From contig JAUCBJ010007331.1 in the NCBI GenBank assembly GCA_032718475.1, positions 1-64,000 on the forward strand: a stretch of DNA of 64,000 nt, in the 5' to 3' direction. This document shows, piece after piece, positions 1 through 11,689 of the stretch; position 1 is the stretch's first letter, and every line of letters begins with the position of its first letter. The translations under genes and the position numbers were made by a program. The notes under the pieces were generated by a model. The model was not told where the DNA came from. It worked only from the letters and a program-made list of their open reading frames with translations, and ran no database searches. The stretch is from Nemertoderma westbladi (Eukaryota > Xenacoelomorpha > Nemertodermatida > Nemertodermatidae).

Positions 1-52
1 TGTAGCAATCATAATAATAATCAGATTACACATCTTTACTTTAGGAAACATA

Positions 53-225
53 AATAGGTACAAGACCATACACAACTGTTACATAATAGGTACAAAATGT
101 ACGCAACTTGGTACATAGTAGGTGTAAAAGGTACACAACTTGGTACATAATAAGTACAAAAGGTACACAACTTGGTACAATGGGTACAAAAGTTACACAA
201 CTTGGTACATTGTAGGTACAAAACG
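53..225. repeat. 32-bp minisatellite, about 5.4 copies
   Basis: Five successive units of about 32 bp, each built on TAGGTACAAAAGGTACACAA followed by CTTGGTACATAA, with a few substitutions and one 2-bp shorter unit. A partial sixth unit runs into GC-rich sequence. The open frames across it are by-products of the period. Confidence 0.85.
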
Positions 226-1384
226 GCGCCCGGGATACAATGGTGTACCCGGAAAGAAGATGCGCAGATAAACGGATAAATTCGGCGAAAATAAACATAA
301 TTTCAGCATTCTTTAAAGATACCGACAGACCACAGACTGCGGGAATACAGGAATAACGGGAGTTTGCGTAAATTAGCGGGAATCTCGAACTGTCGAAAGC
401 TTTCCCGAGATCACTTCCGTTTTTACTGTACCGGTACCCAATTGTGCCCACATCCAGATCGATCCGATAACCGATCACGTCGCCTAGTCCATATGGTTGT
501 CCATAGTCGTCAAAATGCCGCCCGAAACACTTCTTACCGTTTCCTCCGAAGCCAAAACTATTTTTATCAGTCCCGATATCGAGTGTCGCGCTTCCGGTGC
601 TCCAACTAACCCGGCATGGGCCCTCGCACCTCGTCCTTTACCGTCGCCTCGTAATAGCTGAATAGTAACGAAACGACCGGATCCGACTATTCCTTTAGTC
701 GTCCGGGTACCGTGCCAACTCCTCTGGCCACGCGCATGACACAGCAACCGTCCGGGGAGATGGCCAACTGGTCACCTCTATCGCTCTATCGAATGAGTTC
801 AACTGAAATTTCGTAGGCCTAGTTCTTCCCCCCGATTTCCCATCGAGTTTTCCATCTCGGAGTTTGTACCGTAGAGTTTCATGGACCAGCTGTAGTATCG
901 GGATACAGAATGCCCCGGTCTTCCCGCTTCCGCCGCCATCAGCACAGTCTCCACCGCCCAGGATCAGAGCTGCAGAGGGACAGCCTCACCCTGCAAGTTG
1001 GTCGGTAGACTCCATTCCAGGACATCCAACAGTCCAACGCGCGTCCGATTTCCTTCTGAACACCACAGTCAGCTACAGAGCTACGAATGATCCCATACTG
1101 TGTACTGCAGTACTGCCATACCTGCATACTGCAGTACTGCCATGCCATCATACAATAGCCTAATGCAATAGGCCAATACAGCAATAGTCATACAACCAGA
1201 CTGCGTTCAGTGTTAGGCAAAACAGAAGTAGGCCTAGCCTAAGCAGCTAGGCTTGTACAGTCTGCAGTCTGACAGTTGTAGCTACAATAATTGCCGAAAT
1301 GCATCGGATCGGATCGGATCGGACGGCATCTGACTATAAATGCACCCTAGCAGGATTCTCGATTCAGGGATTGAGTACAGCCTG
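226..1384. other. GC- and CpG-rich gene-free stretch
   Basis: Much richer in G, C and CpG than the surrounding AT-rich DNA, especially 360-1030. Short open frames exist on both strands, but none has a recognisable motif, signal peptide or splice sites. Near 1095-1150 the word TACTGCAGTACTGCCAT recurs, and 1302-1323 is a short GGATC run. It may be an old retroelement piece or a CpG-rich promoter; nothing decides between these. Confidence 0.4.
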
Positions 1385-1760
1385 ACAGTACCGGTACACA
1401 TGGTACATGCAGAATTGCAAAATTTGTCAGAAAACCAGCTGATTTATCCTACAGTAATAATAATTTAACGCATTTTAAATTTGGATAAATAAATTTATTA
1501 TAACTGCAATAACAGTTACACTGATGCTGCACGAAGGCCCCACGCAAATTCTACTTGGAAAATTTTCAAACTTTTGCCAAACAACATGTGTACCAAGTTT
1601 GGATAGATTTCATCAAGGATTGGCCGAGTTATTAACGTTTAAAATAAAATACTGAAAAAAAAACGCGACAGAACGACAGAACGACAGAACGACAGGTTGA
1701 TTAATGGTACCACTACGCTAAGGCTCACTCACTTCGTGGCTCGCCCCACAAACAGCGATA
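1385..1760 (+). repeat. Dispersed repeat, copy 1
   Basis: This stretch aligns with 30665-30975 in the same orientation. Shared landmarks in order are ACAGTACCGGTAC, CCAGCTGAT, ATAAATTTATTATAACTGCA, CCCCACGCAAATTC, GTACCAAGTTTGGATA, GAGTTATTAACGTTTAAAAT and a shared end CTCGCCCCACAAAC. Copy 1 also has an ACGACAGA microsatellite at about 1673-1696. No coding potential or terminal inverted repeats were seen. It is probably a SINE or a non-autonomous element. Confidence 0.65.
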
Positions 1761-3043
1761 TGGCTGAAGGTTTAGATTTCGGTCTATTGCCTACACTCAG
1801 ACATACCATTAGCAGATTAGGCCACCTGGCCCGCCTGTATGTACGTACACGGCTGCCCCAATCTGCCAATGGAGCAGTAGGGTGGCCCAAATTTTTTTTA
1901 TAATAATCTACTTTATAATAGTTAATTAATTAATAACAATTACGGTAATGATATTTAACACACGTGAACAATACCCAATCCACACGCTTTCAACCTGGAA
2001 ACTCTTAATAATACCGAGCTCACTGTCAAGAAAGTAATATTGCTGTTTTTATATACCATGATTTTGGGTAAAATAAAACAACATCAGGGTAATAAAAACT
2101 TTCGTAATTTGATTAAAACTTTATTATAGTAATTCATTGTCATTAAGCCCATAAGTCATAAATTATTTTAACTGATTTTGGCCTGGCCCTGTCGCAATTT
2201 ATTTGATTGTCATTTATACCAGTGGGCAATTTTACAAAAATTTTGATGTTTTGATCATTGGGAGTCTCCCCCCCCCCCCCCCCCCCCCCCCCCGAGTACT
2301 GGAGTTTCCTCTGGGGAGTATTGTTCTGGGGGGAATGTACAGGAAGTAATTTGTAAGACTTTGTAGGCGTTCCTTGACCTAACTGCCGAAGAAAACTTTA
2401 CTTTTTTTACTTCGTGTGTAGGCCTATTTGTTGTTATAGCATTGAGATCAAGCGGTATGTCCTAATAGACGAATCAGATTTAGAGTTTGAACCATTTTAC
2501 TTTGGTGAATACTTTTTAGTTTTAGAAATGCTTCTAAACGTGTCATTAAAATTTAGAATTGTGATTTTTATTTATATATTTCACTAACAGATTTAGAAAA
2601 AAAACTTTGGTACAGCCTATGACCCCGTAAGATTTTTTTAGTTGACGGAGCTACCGCACGGTGATGTTTTTGAACAGATATGGGACATTCAAAAAAATTT
2701 GGTATTAAAAAAAACTCCACTAAAAGTTTGCGCTGGTTTTTTAGAGGGTCTTACATACTGCAACTAAGAAAACTGCCATAGCAACGCAGCTCTTATATTA
2801 TATATGACGAGTTAAAATTGATAGCAGATTAATCGGTTGGATTTTAAGAATTTAATGGAGTATAAATCGTGGAGTTATATGGGTCTCCTTGGTTGGTTAA
2901 GGTTATATGTGATGTCCTGATGTACCTGACAGTATTAGTATATTACCGGTATTATCTGGTTTGTTTCGGGGACCTTTACCTTTGTACAGCACATTGCATA
3001 GACATTATTTCCACTTTGATACAATTCAAGTTGACGTCATGAA
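1761..3043. other. Gene-free AT-rich stretch with a C26 run
   Basis: No gene, splice-supported exon or recognised repeat was found. The one striking feature is an uninterrupted run of 26 C at 2268-2293. Confidence 0.5.
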
Positions 3044-3199
3044 TCATAAATTAAATAGTGTTACCCAAAAGTAAAGTGTTAATTGGTGAGCGGCTAATAG
3101 TAATTCAAATGGGACGTTATCGGATCCTCCGGATTTCTGGTTCGGTATCTTCCTGAACCCCTCCACTACTTCCCCAACATCTGTTGCTCCACATTTATT
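3044..3199 (-). pseudogene. Non-LTR reverse transcriptase fragment
   Basis: The minus-strand frame reads through the start of a LINE reverse-transcriptase domain. The stretch EVVEGFRKIPNQKSGGSDNV followed by PFELL matches the family pattern 'EV...I..L...K..G.D.IP.ELL', and an LFNL ends the piece. Only about 45 residues remain, with no catalytic motifs. Its upstream edge, which reads as a CHWCNKCG segment, passes directly into the 42/43-bp satellite. The satellite unit resembles this edge, so the satellite probably grew out of the element. Confidence 0.6.
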
Positions 3200-6100
3200 G
3201 CACCAATGGCACTGGGCAAGGAGGTTCGGATCCACGTTTACGGCACCAATGGCGCTGGGCAAGGAGGTTCCGATCCACGTTTGCGGCACCAATGGCACTG
3301 GGCAAGGAGGTTCCGATCCACGTTTACAGCACTAATGGCACTGGGCAAGGGGGTTCGGATCCACGTTTACGGCACCAATGGCACTGGTCAAGGAGGTTCG
3401 GATCCACGTTTACAGCACTAATGGCACTGGGCAAGGGGGTTCGGATCCACGTTTACGGCACCAATGGCACTGGGCAAGGGGATTCGGATCCACGTTTACA
3501 GCACTAATGGCACTGGGCAAGGAGGTTCGGATCCACGTTTACAGCACTAATGGCACTGGGCAAGGGGGTTCGGATCCACGTTTACGGCACCAATGCCACT
3601 GGGCAAGGGGATTCGGATCCACGTTTACAGCACTAATGGCACTGGGCAAGGAGGTTCGGATCCACGTTTGCGGCACCAATGGCACTGGGCAAGGAGGTTC
3701 CGATCCACGTTTACGGCACCAATGGCACTGGGCAAGGAGGTTCGGATTCACGTTTGCGGCACCAATGGCACTGGGCAAGGAGGTTCCGATCCACGTTTAC
3801 AGCACCAATGGCACTGGGCAAGGAGGTTCGGATCCACGTTTGCGGCACCAATGGCACTGGGCAAGGAGGTTCGGATCCACGTTTGCGGCACCAATGGCAC
3901 TGGGCAAGGAGGTTCGGATCCACGTTTGCGGCACCAATGGCACTGGGCAAGGAGGTTCCGATCCACGTTTACGGCACCAATGGCACTGGGCAAGGAGGTT
4001 CGGATCCACGTTTGCGGCACCAATGGCACTGGGCAAGGAGGTTCCGATCCACGTTTACAGCACCAATGGCACTGGGCAAGGAGGTTCGGATCCACGTTTG
4101 CGGCACCAATGGCACTGGGCAAGGAGGTTCCGATCCACGTTTACGGCACCAATGGCACTGGGCAAGGAGGTTCGGATCCACGTTTGCGGCACCAATGGCA
4201 CTGGGCAAGGAGGTTCCGATCCACGTTTACAGCACCAATGGCACTGGGCAAGGAGGTTCCGATCCACGTTTACAGCACCAATGGCACTGGGCAAGGAGGT
4301 TCGGATCCACGTTTGCGGCACCAATGGCACTGGGCAAGGAGGTTCGGCTCCACGTTTACAGCACCAATGGCGCTGGACAATGGGATTCGGATCCACGTTT
4401 ACGGCACCAATGGCACTGGGCAAGGAGGTTCGGATCCACGTTTGCGGCACCAATGGCACTGGGCAAGGAGGTTCGGCTCCACGTTTACAGCACCAATGGC
4501 GCTGGACAATGGGATTCGGATCCACGTTTACGGCACCAATGGCATTGGGCAAGGAGGTTCGGCTCCACGTTTGCGGCACCAATGGCGCTGGGCAAGGAGG
4601 TTCGGCTCCACGTTTACGGCACCAATGGCACTGGACAGGGGGTTCGGATCCACGTTTACAGCACCAATGGCACTGGACAAGGGGGTTCGGATCCACGTTT
4701 ACGGCACCAATGGCACTGGACAGGGGGATTCGGATCCACGTTTACAGCACCAATGGCACTGGGCAAGGAGGTTCGGATCTACGGTTGCGGCACCAATGGC
4801 GCTGGACAGGGGGATTCGGATCCACGTTTACAGCACCAATGGCACTGGACAAGGAGGTTCGGATCCACGTTTGCGGCACCAATGGCGCTGGGCAAGAAGG
4901 TTCGGCTCCACGTTTACGGCACCAATGGCACTGGACAGGGGGTTCGGATCCACGTTTACAGCACCAATGGCACTGGACAAGGGGGTTCGGATCCACGTTT
5001 ACGGCACCAATGGCACTGGACACGGGGATTCGGATCCACGTTTACAGCACCAATGGCACTGGGCAAGGAGGTTCGGATCTACGGTTGCGGCACCAATGGC
5101 GCTGGACAGGGGGATTCGGATCCACGTTTACAGCACCAATGGCACTGGACAAGGAGGTTCGGATCTACGGTTGCGGCACCAATGGCGCTGGACAGGGGGA
5201 TTCGGATCCACGTTTACAGCACCAATGGCACTGGACAAGGAGGTTCGGATCCACGTTTACGGCACCAATGGCACTGGACAAGGAGGTTCGGATCCACGTT
5301 TACGGCACCAATGGCACTGGACAGGGGGTTCGGATCCACGTTTACAGCACCAATGGCACTGGACAAGGGGGTTCGGATCCACGTTTACGGCACCAATGGC
5401 GCTGGACAGGGGGATTCGGATCCACGTTTACAGCACCAATGGCACTGGGCAAGGAGGTTCGGATCTACGGTTGCGGCACCAATGGCACTGGACAAGGAGG
5501 TTCGGATCCACGTTTACGGCACCAATGGCACTGGACAGGGGGATTCGGATCCACGTTTACCGCTCCAATGGCACTGGACAGGGGGTTCGGATCCACGTTT
5601 ACGGCACCAATGGCACTGGACTGGGGGTTCGGATCCACGTTTACGGCACCAATGGCACTGGACAGGGGGATTCGGATCCACGTTTACAGCACCAATGGCA
5701 CTGGGCAAGGAGGTTCGGATCTACGGTTGCGGCACCAATGGCGCTGGACAGGGGGATTCGGATCCACGTTTACAGCACCAATGGCACTGGACAAGGAGGT
5801 TCGGATCTACGGTTGCGGCACCAATGGCGCTGGACAGGGGGATTCGGATCCACGTTTACAGCACCAATGGCACTGGACAAGGAGGTTCGGATCCACGTTT
5901 ACGGCACCAATGGCACTGGACAGGGGGATTCGGATCCACGTTTACAGCACCAATGGCACTGGGCAAGGAGGTTCGGATCTACGGTTGCGGCACCAATGGC
6001 GCTGGACAGGGGGATTCGGATCCACGTTTACAGCACCAATGGCACTGGACAAGGAGGTTCGGATCCACGTTTACGGCACCAATGGCACTGGACAAGGAGG

Positions 6101-7830
6101 TTCGGATCCACGTTTACGGCACCAATGGCGCTGGACAGGGGGATTCGGATCCACGTTTACAGCACCAATGGCACTGGACAAGGAGGTTCGGATCCACGTT
6201 TACGGCACCAATGGCACTGGACAGGGGGTTCGGATCCACGTTTACGGCACCAATGGCACTGGACTGGGGGTTCGGATCCACGTTTACGGCACCAATGGCA
6301 CTGGACAAGGAGGTTCGGATCCACGTTTACGGCACCAATGGCACTGGACAAGGAGGTTCGGATCCACATTTACGGCACCAATGGCACTGGACTGGGGGTT
6401 CGGATCCACGTTTACGGCACCAATGGCACTGGACAAGGAGGTTCGGATCCACGTTTACGCCACCAATGGCACTGGACAGGGGGTTCGGATCCACGTTTAC
6501 GGCACCAATGGCACTGGACTGGGGGTTCGGATCCACGTTTACGGCACCAATGACACTGGACAAGGAGGTTCGGATCCACATTTACGGCACCAATGGCACT
6601 GGGCAGGGGGATTCGGATCCACGTTTACAGCACCAATGGCACTGGACAAGGAGGTTCGGATCCACGTTTACGGCACCAATGGCACTGGACAGGGGGTTCG
6701 GATCCACGTTTACGGCACCAATGGCACTGGACAGGGGGTTCGGATCCACGTTTACGGCACCAATGGCACTGGACTGGGGGTTCGGATCCACGTTTACGGC
6801 ACCAATGGCACTGGACTGGGGGTTCGGATCCACGTTTACGGCACCAATGGCACTGGACAAGGAGGTTCGGCTCCACGTTTACAGCACCAATGGCACTGGA
6901 AAAGGGGGTTCGGCTCCACGTTTACAGCACCAATGGCACTGGACAAGGGGGTTCGGATCCACGTTTACGGCACCAATGGCACTGGACAGGGGGTTCGGAT
7001 CCACGTTTACGGCACCAATGGCACTGGACAGGGGGTTCGGATCCACGTTTACGGCACCAATGGCACTGGACTGGGGGTTCGGATCCACGTTTACGGCACC
7101 AATGGCACTGGACAAGGGGGTTCGGATCCACGTTTACGGCACCAATGGCACTGGACAGGGGGGTTCGGCTCCACGTTTACAGCACCAATGGCACTGGAAA
7201 AGGGGGTTCGGCTCCACGTTTACAGCACCAATGGCACTGGACAAGGGGGTTCGGATCCACGTTTACGGCACCAATGGCACTGGACAGGGGGTTCGGATCC
7301 ACGTTTACGGCACCAATGGCACTGGACAGGGGGTTCGGATCCACGTTTACGGCACCAATGGCACTGGACTGGGGGTTCGGATCCACGTTTACGGCACCAA
7401 TGGCACTGGACAAGGGGGTTCGGATCCACGTTTACGGCACCAATGGCACTGGGCAAGGAGGTTCCGATCCACGTTTACAGCACCAATGGCACTGGGCAAG
7501 GAGGTTCGGATCCACGTTTGCGGCACCAATGGCACTGGGCAAGGGGGTTCCGATCCACGTTTACAGCACTAATGGCACTGGGCAAGGAGGTTCGGATCCA
7601 CGTTTACGGCACTAATGGCACTGGGCAAGGAGGTTCCGATCCACGTTTACAGCACCAATGGCACTGGGCAAGGAGGTTCGGATCCACGTTTACGGCACCA
7701 ATGGCACTGGGCAAGGAGGTTCCGATCCACGTTTACAGCACCAATGGCACTGGACAGGGGGATTCGGATCCACGTTTACAGCACCAATGGCACTGGACAA
7801 GGAGGTTCGGATCCACTTTACGGCACCATT
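3200..7830. repeat. 42/43-bp satellite array, about 107 copies
   Basis: The unit is GGCACCAATGGCACTGGGCA followed by AGGAGGTTCGGATCCACGTT and TAC, 43 bp long. Almost every unit has a BamHI-type GGATCC. Variants with ACTGGACAGGGGGTTC or ACTGGACTGGGGGTTC are 42 bp and cluster at about 5300-7450, flanked on both sides by the 43-bp form. The consensus has no stop in any of the three plus frames. Because 43 is not a multiple of three, the frames cycle and give a spurious 1,499-residue open frame at 3378-7877. There is no signal peptide, splice site or promoter, so I treat it as non-coding. Confidence 0.92.
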
Positions 7831-8049
7831 CGTATGGCTCCGATTCTGTATTTTATCTGCTGTACGATTTTGTATGATCGTTTCGAGTCACAGGAGGGAG
7901 TTGGGGGTGGGTGGAATCTTCTCTACACCTGTGGTGAAGCAATTATTAATTCATGACATCGTTTATAACATTCCGAGTCAAACCAGGTTCTAAATTTCCT
8001 GAATGGTTAGTGATAGTGTGGTAGTAGTTGATAATGGTGTGGAGGGAGT

Positions 8050-8496
8050 TTATTGTCTTTTAACTTTGATCTGAGACAATTGTTTTGGTTGTATTCTGTT
8101 GAGCAATGCTATCATCCTTGCAAAACCATTTTCTATTAAGTAAACAAAACCGAGATTTATATTTGTTCCCATAAGTGGAGTTTGTGTCGTTATATAAACG
8201 TGTCCGCTATCATCTACAATAATTGCATGCGGAATTCCTGGGAGTTTTTCATCTGTAATTATCACCTCACCATTACTGCCATTGAGATCGAATCTTTCAA
8301 TTCGTTTCGTTATGGAATAACTCTCCAATAAATATATCATATTTGTTGTTACATCCAGAGCTAAACCGTTAGGCCACTTTAAATCTTTTTCTATAAGTTT
8401 AACTGGATCTGTTCCTCCACCCATACTCCCTCTCATTACAGCCGGACTTGTTCCGTAATCAGTCCAATACACGAATCCCTGCATACGGTATACCAT
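8050..8496 (-). pseudogene. YWTD receptor gene fragment, copy 1
   Basis: The minus frame encodes about 145 residues nearly identical to residues ~168-310 of the full gene at 32118-35774. It includes GFVYWTDYGTS, WPNGLALDVTTNMIYLLES and LPGIPHAIIVDDSGHVYIT. The signal peptide, the first propeller blades, the transmembrane segment and the tail are missing. The frame stops after KVKRQ, where the full gene enters its Thr/Pro stalk. The sequence left of it, 8004-8050, still looks like degraded stalk repeat. It is a transposed or duplicated gene piece, not a working receptor. Confidence 0.85.
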
Positions 8497-8589
8497 TTAT
8501 AATTCTTATTTAAACGTGGCAAGACCCTCACCATCCAAGGATCATCAAGTCCCTTATTGTCTCCATGCTCGGAGTCCCCACAACCTTAA

Positions 8590-8990
8590 TGAATATGCCA
8601 CGCTCGAAGTCTTTTAGAAACGTTAAATACTTAAACCACAATTATGAACAAGAATGGTCTACTATGATGGGATAAATGAGCTCCAAACACTCAGGTTTTT
8701 TAAAGACCTCAAGGGGAACACCATCTACTCCACTGGCACGATTGGTATTAATTCTCTTTGCAGCGGCCTTTACTTCAGTAAAGGATATATCGCCAATGGG
8801 AATATCTGGGAGTACAGACTCAGACACTTTTACTTCTATAAAGTTTCAGGGAATTCCATATCATTATTGAGGAGCTTTTCAAAGTGGGCTTTCCAACCAT
8901 TGAGGCCATCGGCTGGTGATTCTGCCTTAACCTTGGTGGTTGGTTATAGCCGGTCGTCCATGGCTACGCTTTCCTTGTGTTGGTTGTCAG
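8590..8990 (-). pseudogene. LINE family 1 fragment (RT N-terminal part)
   Basis: The minus frame SESVLPDIPIGDISFTEVKA and SGVDGVPLEVFK are shared with the longer LINE at 41163-44850 (region 42590-42860). The fragment carries an internal deletion: AATTATGAACAAGAATGGT, which in the longer element lies near 42090, is joined directly to the sequence of 42593. No catalytic motifs remain. Confidence 0.8.
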
Positions 8991-9340
8991 AAAAGTAGAT
9001 CTGGAATGACCTTATATTTACTTCTCCAGCAGTGCCCACGGAATGTTAATCTGCATTCACGGAGGGTGGTTGATACAGGTGGTATAGTACCATAGAGCTC
9101 GGCGTTTGTCATTTGTTGTCTCCAGCTGATGTTTAGGGCCGCCCTTAGTAGTCTTGTGTAGCAACAATCAATTCGGTGTTCAAGTGATTTCGTTAGTGTC
9201 CAGGTCTCACCCCCGTACAAAAGTACACTTTCCACTGTGGCTCGAAAGAACTTTGCTTTCCTAACGTTGAAGTCTTTTTTGCTGATCTGGCAGAGAAGAG
9301 CAGTTTGACCTTTGGATCTGCCTTTGGATCCTTTTGTCAA
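8991..9340 (-). pseudogene. LINE family 2 fragment (RT C-terminal part)
   Basis: The minus frame contains RATVESVLLYGGETWTLTK, RLLRAALNISW, NAELYGTIPP and RLTFRGHCWRS. This is the conserved region after the reverse-transcriptase core of many animal LINEs ('LLYG.E.W.L', 'R...R..GH..R'). The sequence differs from the family at 41-47 kb. It is truncated on both sides. Confidence 0.7.
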
Positions 9341-10025
9341 GTTCTTGACACGATTTTTCAGATAGGTATGTAACTGAGTCATTCGTATTAAAACCTTTCC
9401 TGAAACCAAATTAATGGGGATTATGTAAATTATGTTTGTCAATATATGAATTTATTTGTATAACTAAAAGCTTTTCAAATATTTTTGAAACAGGATGTGT
9501 AACTGATATAGGACGGTAGTTTGTGGGGTCGTGATTCTTTTAGTTTTGAAGGAAAGATTGATTTAGTAATCAGAATTAACAAATATTTGTTAAGGGGTTT
9601 GAATTTTGTATATCAATAAGCTTGTAGATGCGTAGCGGGGAACAGATGGTTTGTTTTCTTTTAATTGTTGGATTACCTTATTTAGTTCTAGAATAGTAAT
9701 GCAGCGAAAGGAGAATTTTTCAGAAACATGTTGTGTTGCTGCTGATTGCGCATGAAAAATTATTTGATAGTGAATTTTCCTATATTTCGATAATATGTCT
9801 CGTTGAATGCCTTAGCTACGTACTGTTTGTCAGAGATAAGTATAACGTTGTATTTCAAGGTGATTGGCGTTTGACTGTCATTACGCTTATTTAAAATACT
9901 GTTTATTAATTTACAACGTGCTTCAGTGTTATTAATAATATTAAATTTGGTTTTAATGTATTCAGTTTTTAGTCGTTTGTTTAGATTATTATATTGATTT
10001 CTCGCTTGTTTGAATTTTGTGTAGT
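9341..10025 (-). pseudogene. LINE family 3 fragment, jockey/CR1-like RT
   Basis: The minus strand reads, with stops and frameshifts, a linker like KFKQARNQYNNLNKRLKTEY and SILNKRNDSQ. It then has the RT motifs NYRPISVTHPVSKIFEKLL (9480-9540) and FGFRKGFNTNDSVTYL (9370-9420). These are hallmarks of jockey/CR1-type reverse transcriptases. The open frame is broken at several places and the palm motif with the catalytic DD is absent. Confidence 0.65.
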
Positions 10026-10026
10026 T

Positions 10027-10505
10027 TATTTCAGTTTTATTTCCGCTTTATTTTCGTTTGATTTCCGTTTAATTTCCGTTTAATTTCCGTTTAATTTCCG
10101 TTTTATTTCCGTTTTATTTCCGTTTTATTTCCGTTTTATTTCCGTTTTATTTCCGTTTTATTTCCGTTTTATTTCCGTTTTATTTCCGTTTTATTTCCGT
10201 TTTATTTTCGTTTGATTTCCGTTTAATTTCCGTTTTATTTTCGTTTGATTTCCGTTTAATTTCCGTTTAATTTCCGTTTAATTTCCGTTTAATTTCCGTT
10301 TTATTTCCGTTTTATTTCCGTTTTATTTCCGTTTTATTTCCGTTTTATTTCCGTTTTATTTCCGTTTTATTTTCGTTTGATTTCCGTTTAATTTCCGTTT
10401 TATTTCCGTTTTATTTCCGTTTTATTTCCGTTTTATTTCCGTTTTATTTCCGTTTTATTTCCGTTTTATTTCCGTTTTATTTCCGTTTTATTTTCGTTTT
10501 ATTTT
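10027..10505. repeat. 11-bp minisatellite TTTTATTTCCG, ~43 copies
   Basis: A tandem run of TTTTATTTCCG with variants TTTAATTTCCG and TTTGATTTCCG; the variants recur in blocks. The same array with a different copy number is at 13124-13685. It abuts the LINE family 3 fragment. Confidence 0.92.
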
Positions 10506-11031
10506 TCGCCATTTCTGGAGCTTGGTATATTTATCTTTGTTTATGCTGTATTTTCTAGTTCTTGGGTTGCTTTATGTTCAGTTTTTAACATACTTTTAAT
10601 TGGGGCATGTTTGTTCAGTATGCGTTCCTACATTTCTGTCAAAATAATCAAGTTTTAAGTTGATTTCATGATTTCAAAGCAAATTTCATTTTACAAACTT
10701 TGCGAGTTGAAAGTCCGAGGTTAATCAATCGTAGTCTGACAGGAATTCAGATATTCAAAGAACAGGTCTACAGTAGTTCCTCCTCCCCTTGCCCCCAGAC
10801 AGTCCATCCGTCGTCATAGAATCTGTACCTTATTATGTTTTTATGTCGGTTTTAACACTGAAAGCTAAACAAAACAAAACAGTAATTATCATTAGAACAT
10901 AACAATAATAGAGAAAGGGATAAAGCAAACAAAAAACAGTAAATAATACAGTTACTGTACTTAACCGATACATTTCGGATGCATATAGTGTCTGAAATTG
11001 CCTGAAGAAACTCTAATATATTTTCTGGATC
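10506..11031. other. Gene-free part of duplication unit 1
   Basis: AT-rich sequence with no supported gene. It is duplicated almost base for base at 13686-14190, just before the foldback element. Confidence 0.5.
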
Positions 11032-11555
11032 TAGGACACTTCCCCCCCGGACACTTCTGGATAGTAGTTAGATAGTGTGGTAGTAGTTGATAATGGTGTG
11101 CTGGGGGTTGATTGTCTTTTAACTTTGATCTGAGATAATTGTTTTGGTTGTATTCTGTTGAGCAATGCTATCATCCTTGCAGAGCCATTTTCTATTAAGT
11201 AAACAAAACCGAGATTTATATTTGTTCCCATAAGTGGAGTTTGTGTCGTTATATAAACGTGTCCGCTATCATCTACAATAATTGCATGCGGAATTCCTGG
11301 GAGTTTTTCATCTGTAATTATCACCTCACCATTATTGCCATTGAGATCGAATCTTTCAATTCGTTTCGTTCTGGAATGACTCTCCAATAAATATATCATA
11401 TTTGTTGTTACATCCAGTGCTAAACCGTTAGGCCACTTTATATCTTTTTCTATAAGTTTAACTGGATCTGTTCCTCCTCCCATACTCCCTCTCATTACAG
11501 CCGGACTTGTTCCGTAATCAGTCCAATACACGAATCCCTGCATACGGTATACCAT
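11031..11555 (-). pseudogene. YWTD receptor gene fragment, copy 2
   Basis: This is the same piece as at 8050-8496, with a few substitutions. It keeps a short stalk start (STPSTPLSTTTTLS) and then runs out into the foldback terminus GGACACTTCCCCCCC at 11032-11055. The 5' edge of the gene piece (after CAGGGATTCGTGTATTGGAC, read on the minus strand) is the same in both copies, so truncation preceded the duplication. Confidence 0.85.
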
Positions 11556-11689
11556 TTATAATTCTTATTTACGCATATGCGCATACGGTAAACCATATAT
11601 AATTCTTATTTAAACGTGGCAAGACCCTCACCATCCACGGATCATCAAGTCCCTTATTGTCTCCATGCTCGGAGTCCCCACAACCTTAA

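Larger units (their letters stand above)
8004..11047. repeat. Tandem segmental duplication, unit 1 (~3.05 kb)
   Basis: Near-identical to 11065-14199 in direct orientation. Each unit holds, in the same order, a YWTD gene fragment, three LINE fragments (minus strand), an 11-bp minisatellite, about 520 bp of unique DNA and a GGATCTAGGACACTTCC terminus. Unit lengths differ because of a 45-bp insertion at about 11555-11600 and minisatellite copy number. Unit 1 ends inside a truncated foldback-element terminus at 11032-11047. Confidence 0.9.

Noticed and set aside
484-747. 87-codon minus-strand frame in the CpG-rich region
   Set aside because: High GC content lowers stop frequency and opposite-strand frames are equally open; no recognised motif.
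3378-7877. 1,499-codon frame in the 42/43-bp satellite as a real gene
   Set aside because: All three forward frames are open, the period is not a multiple of three, and there is no promoter, signal or homologous domain. Kept only as a finding about satellite origin.
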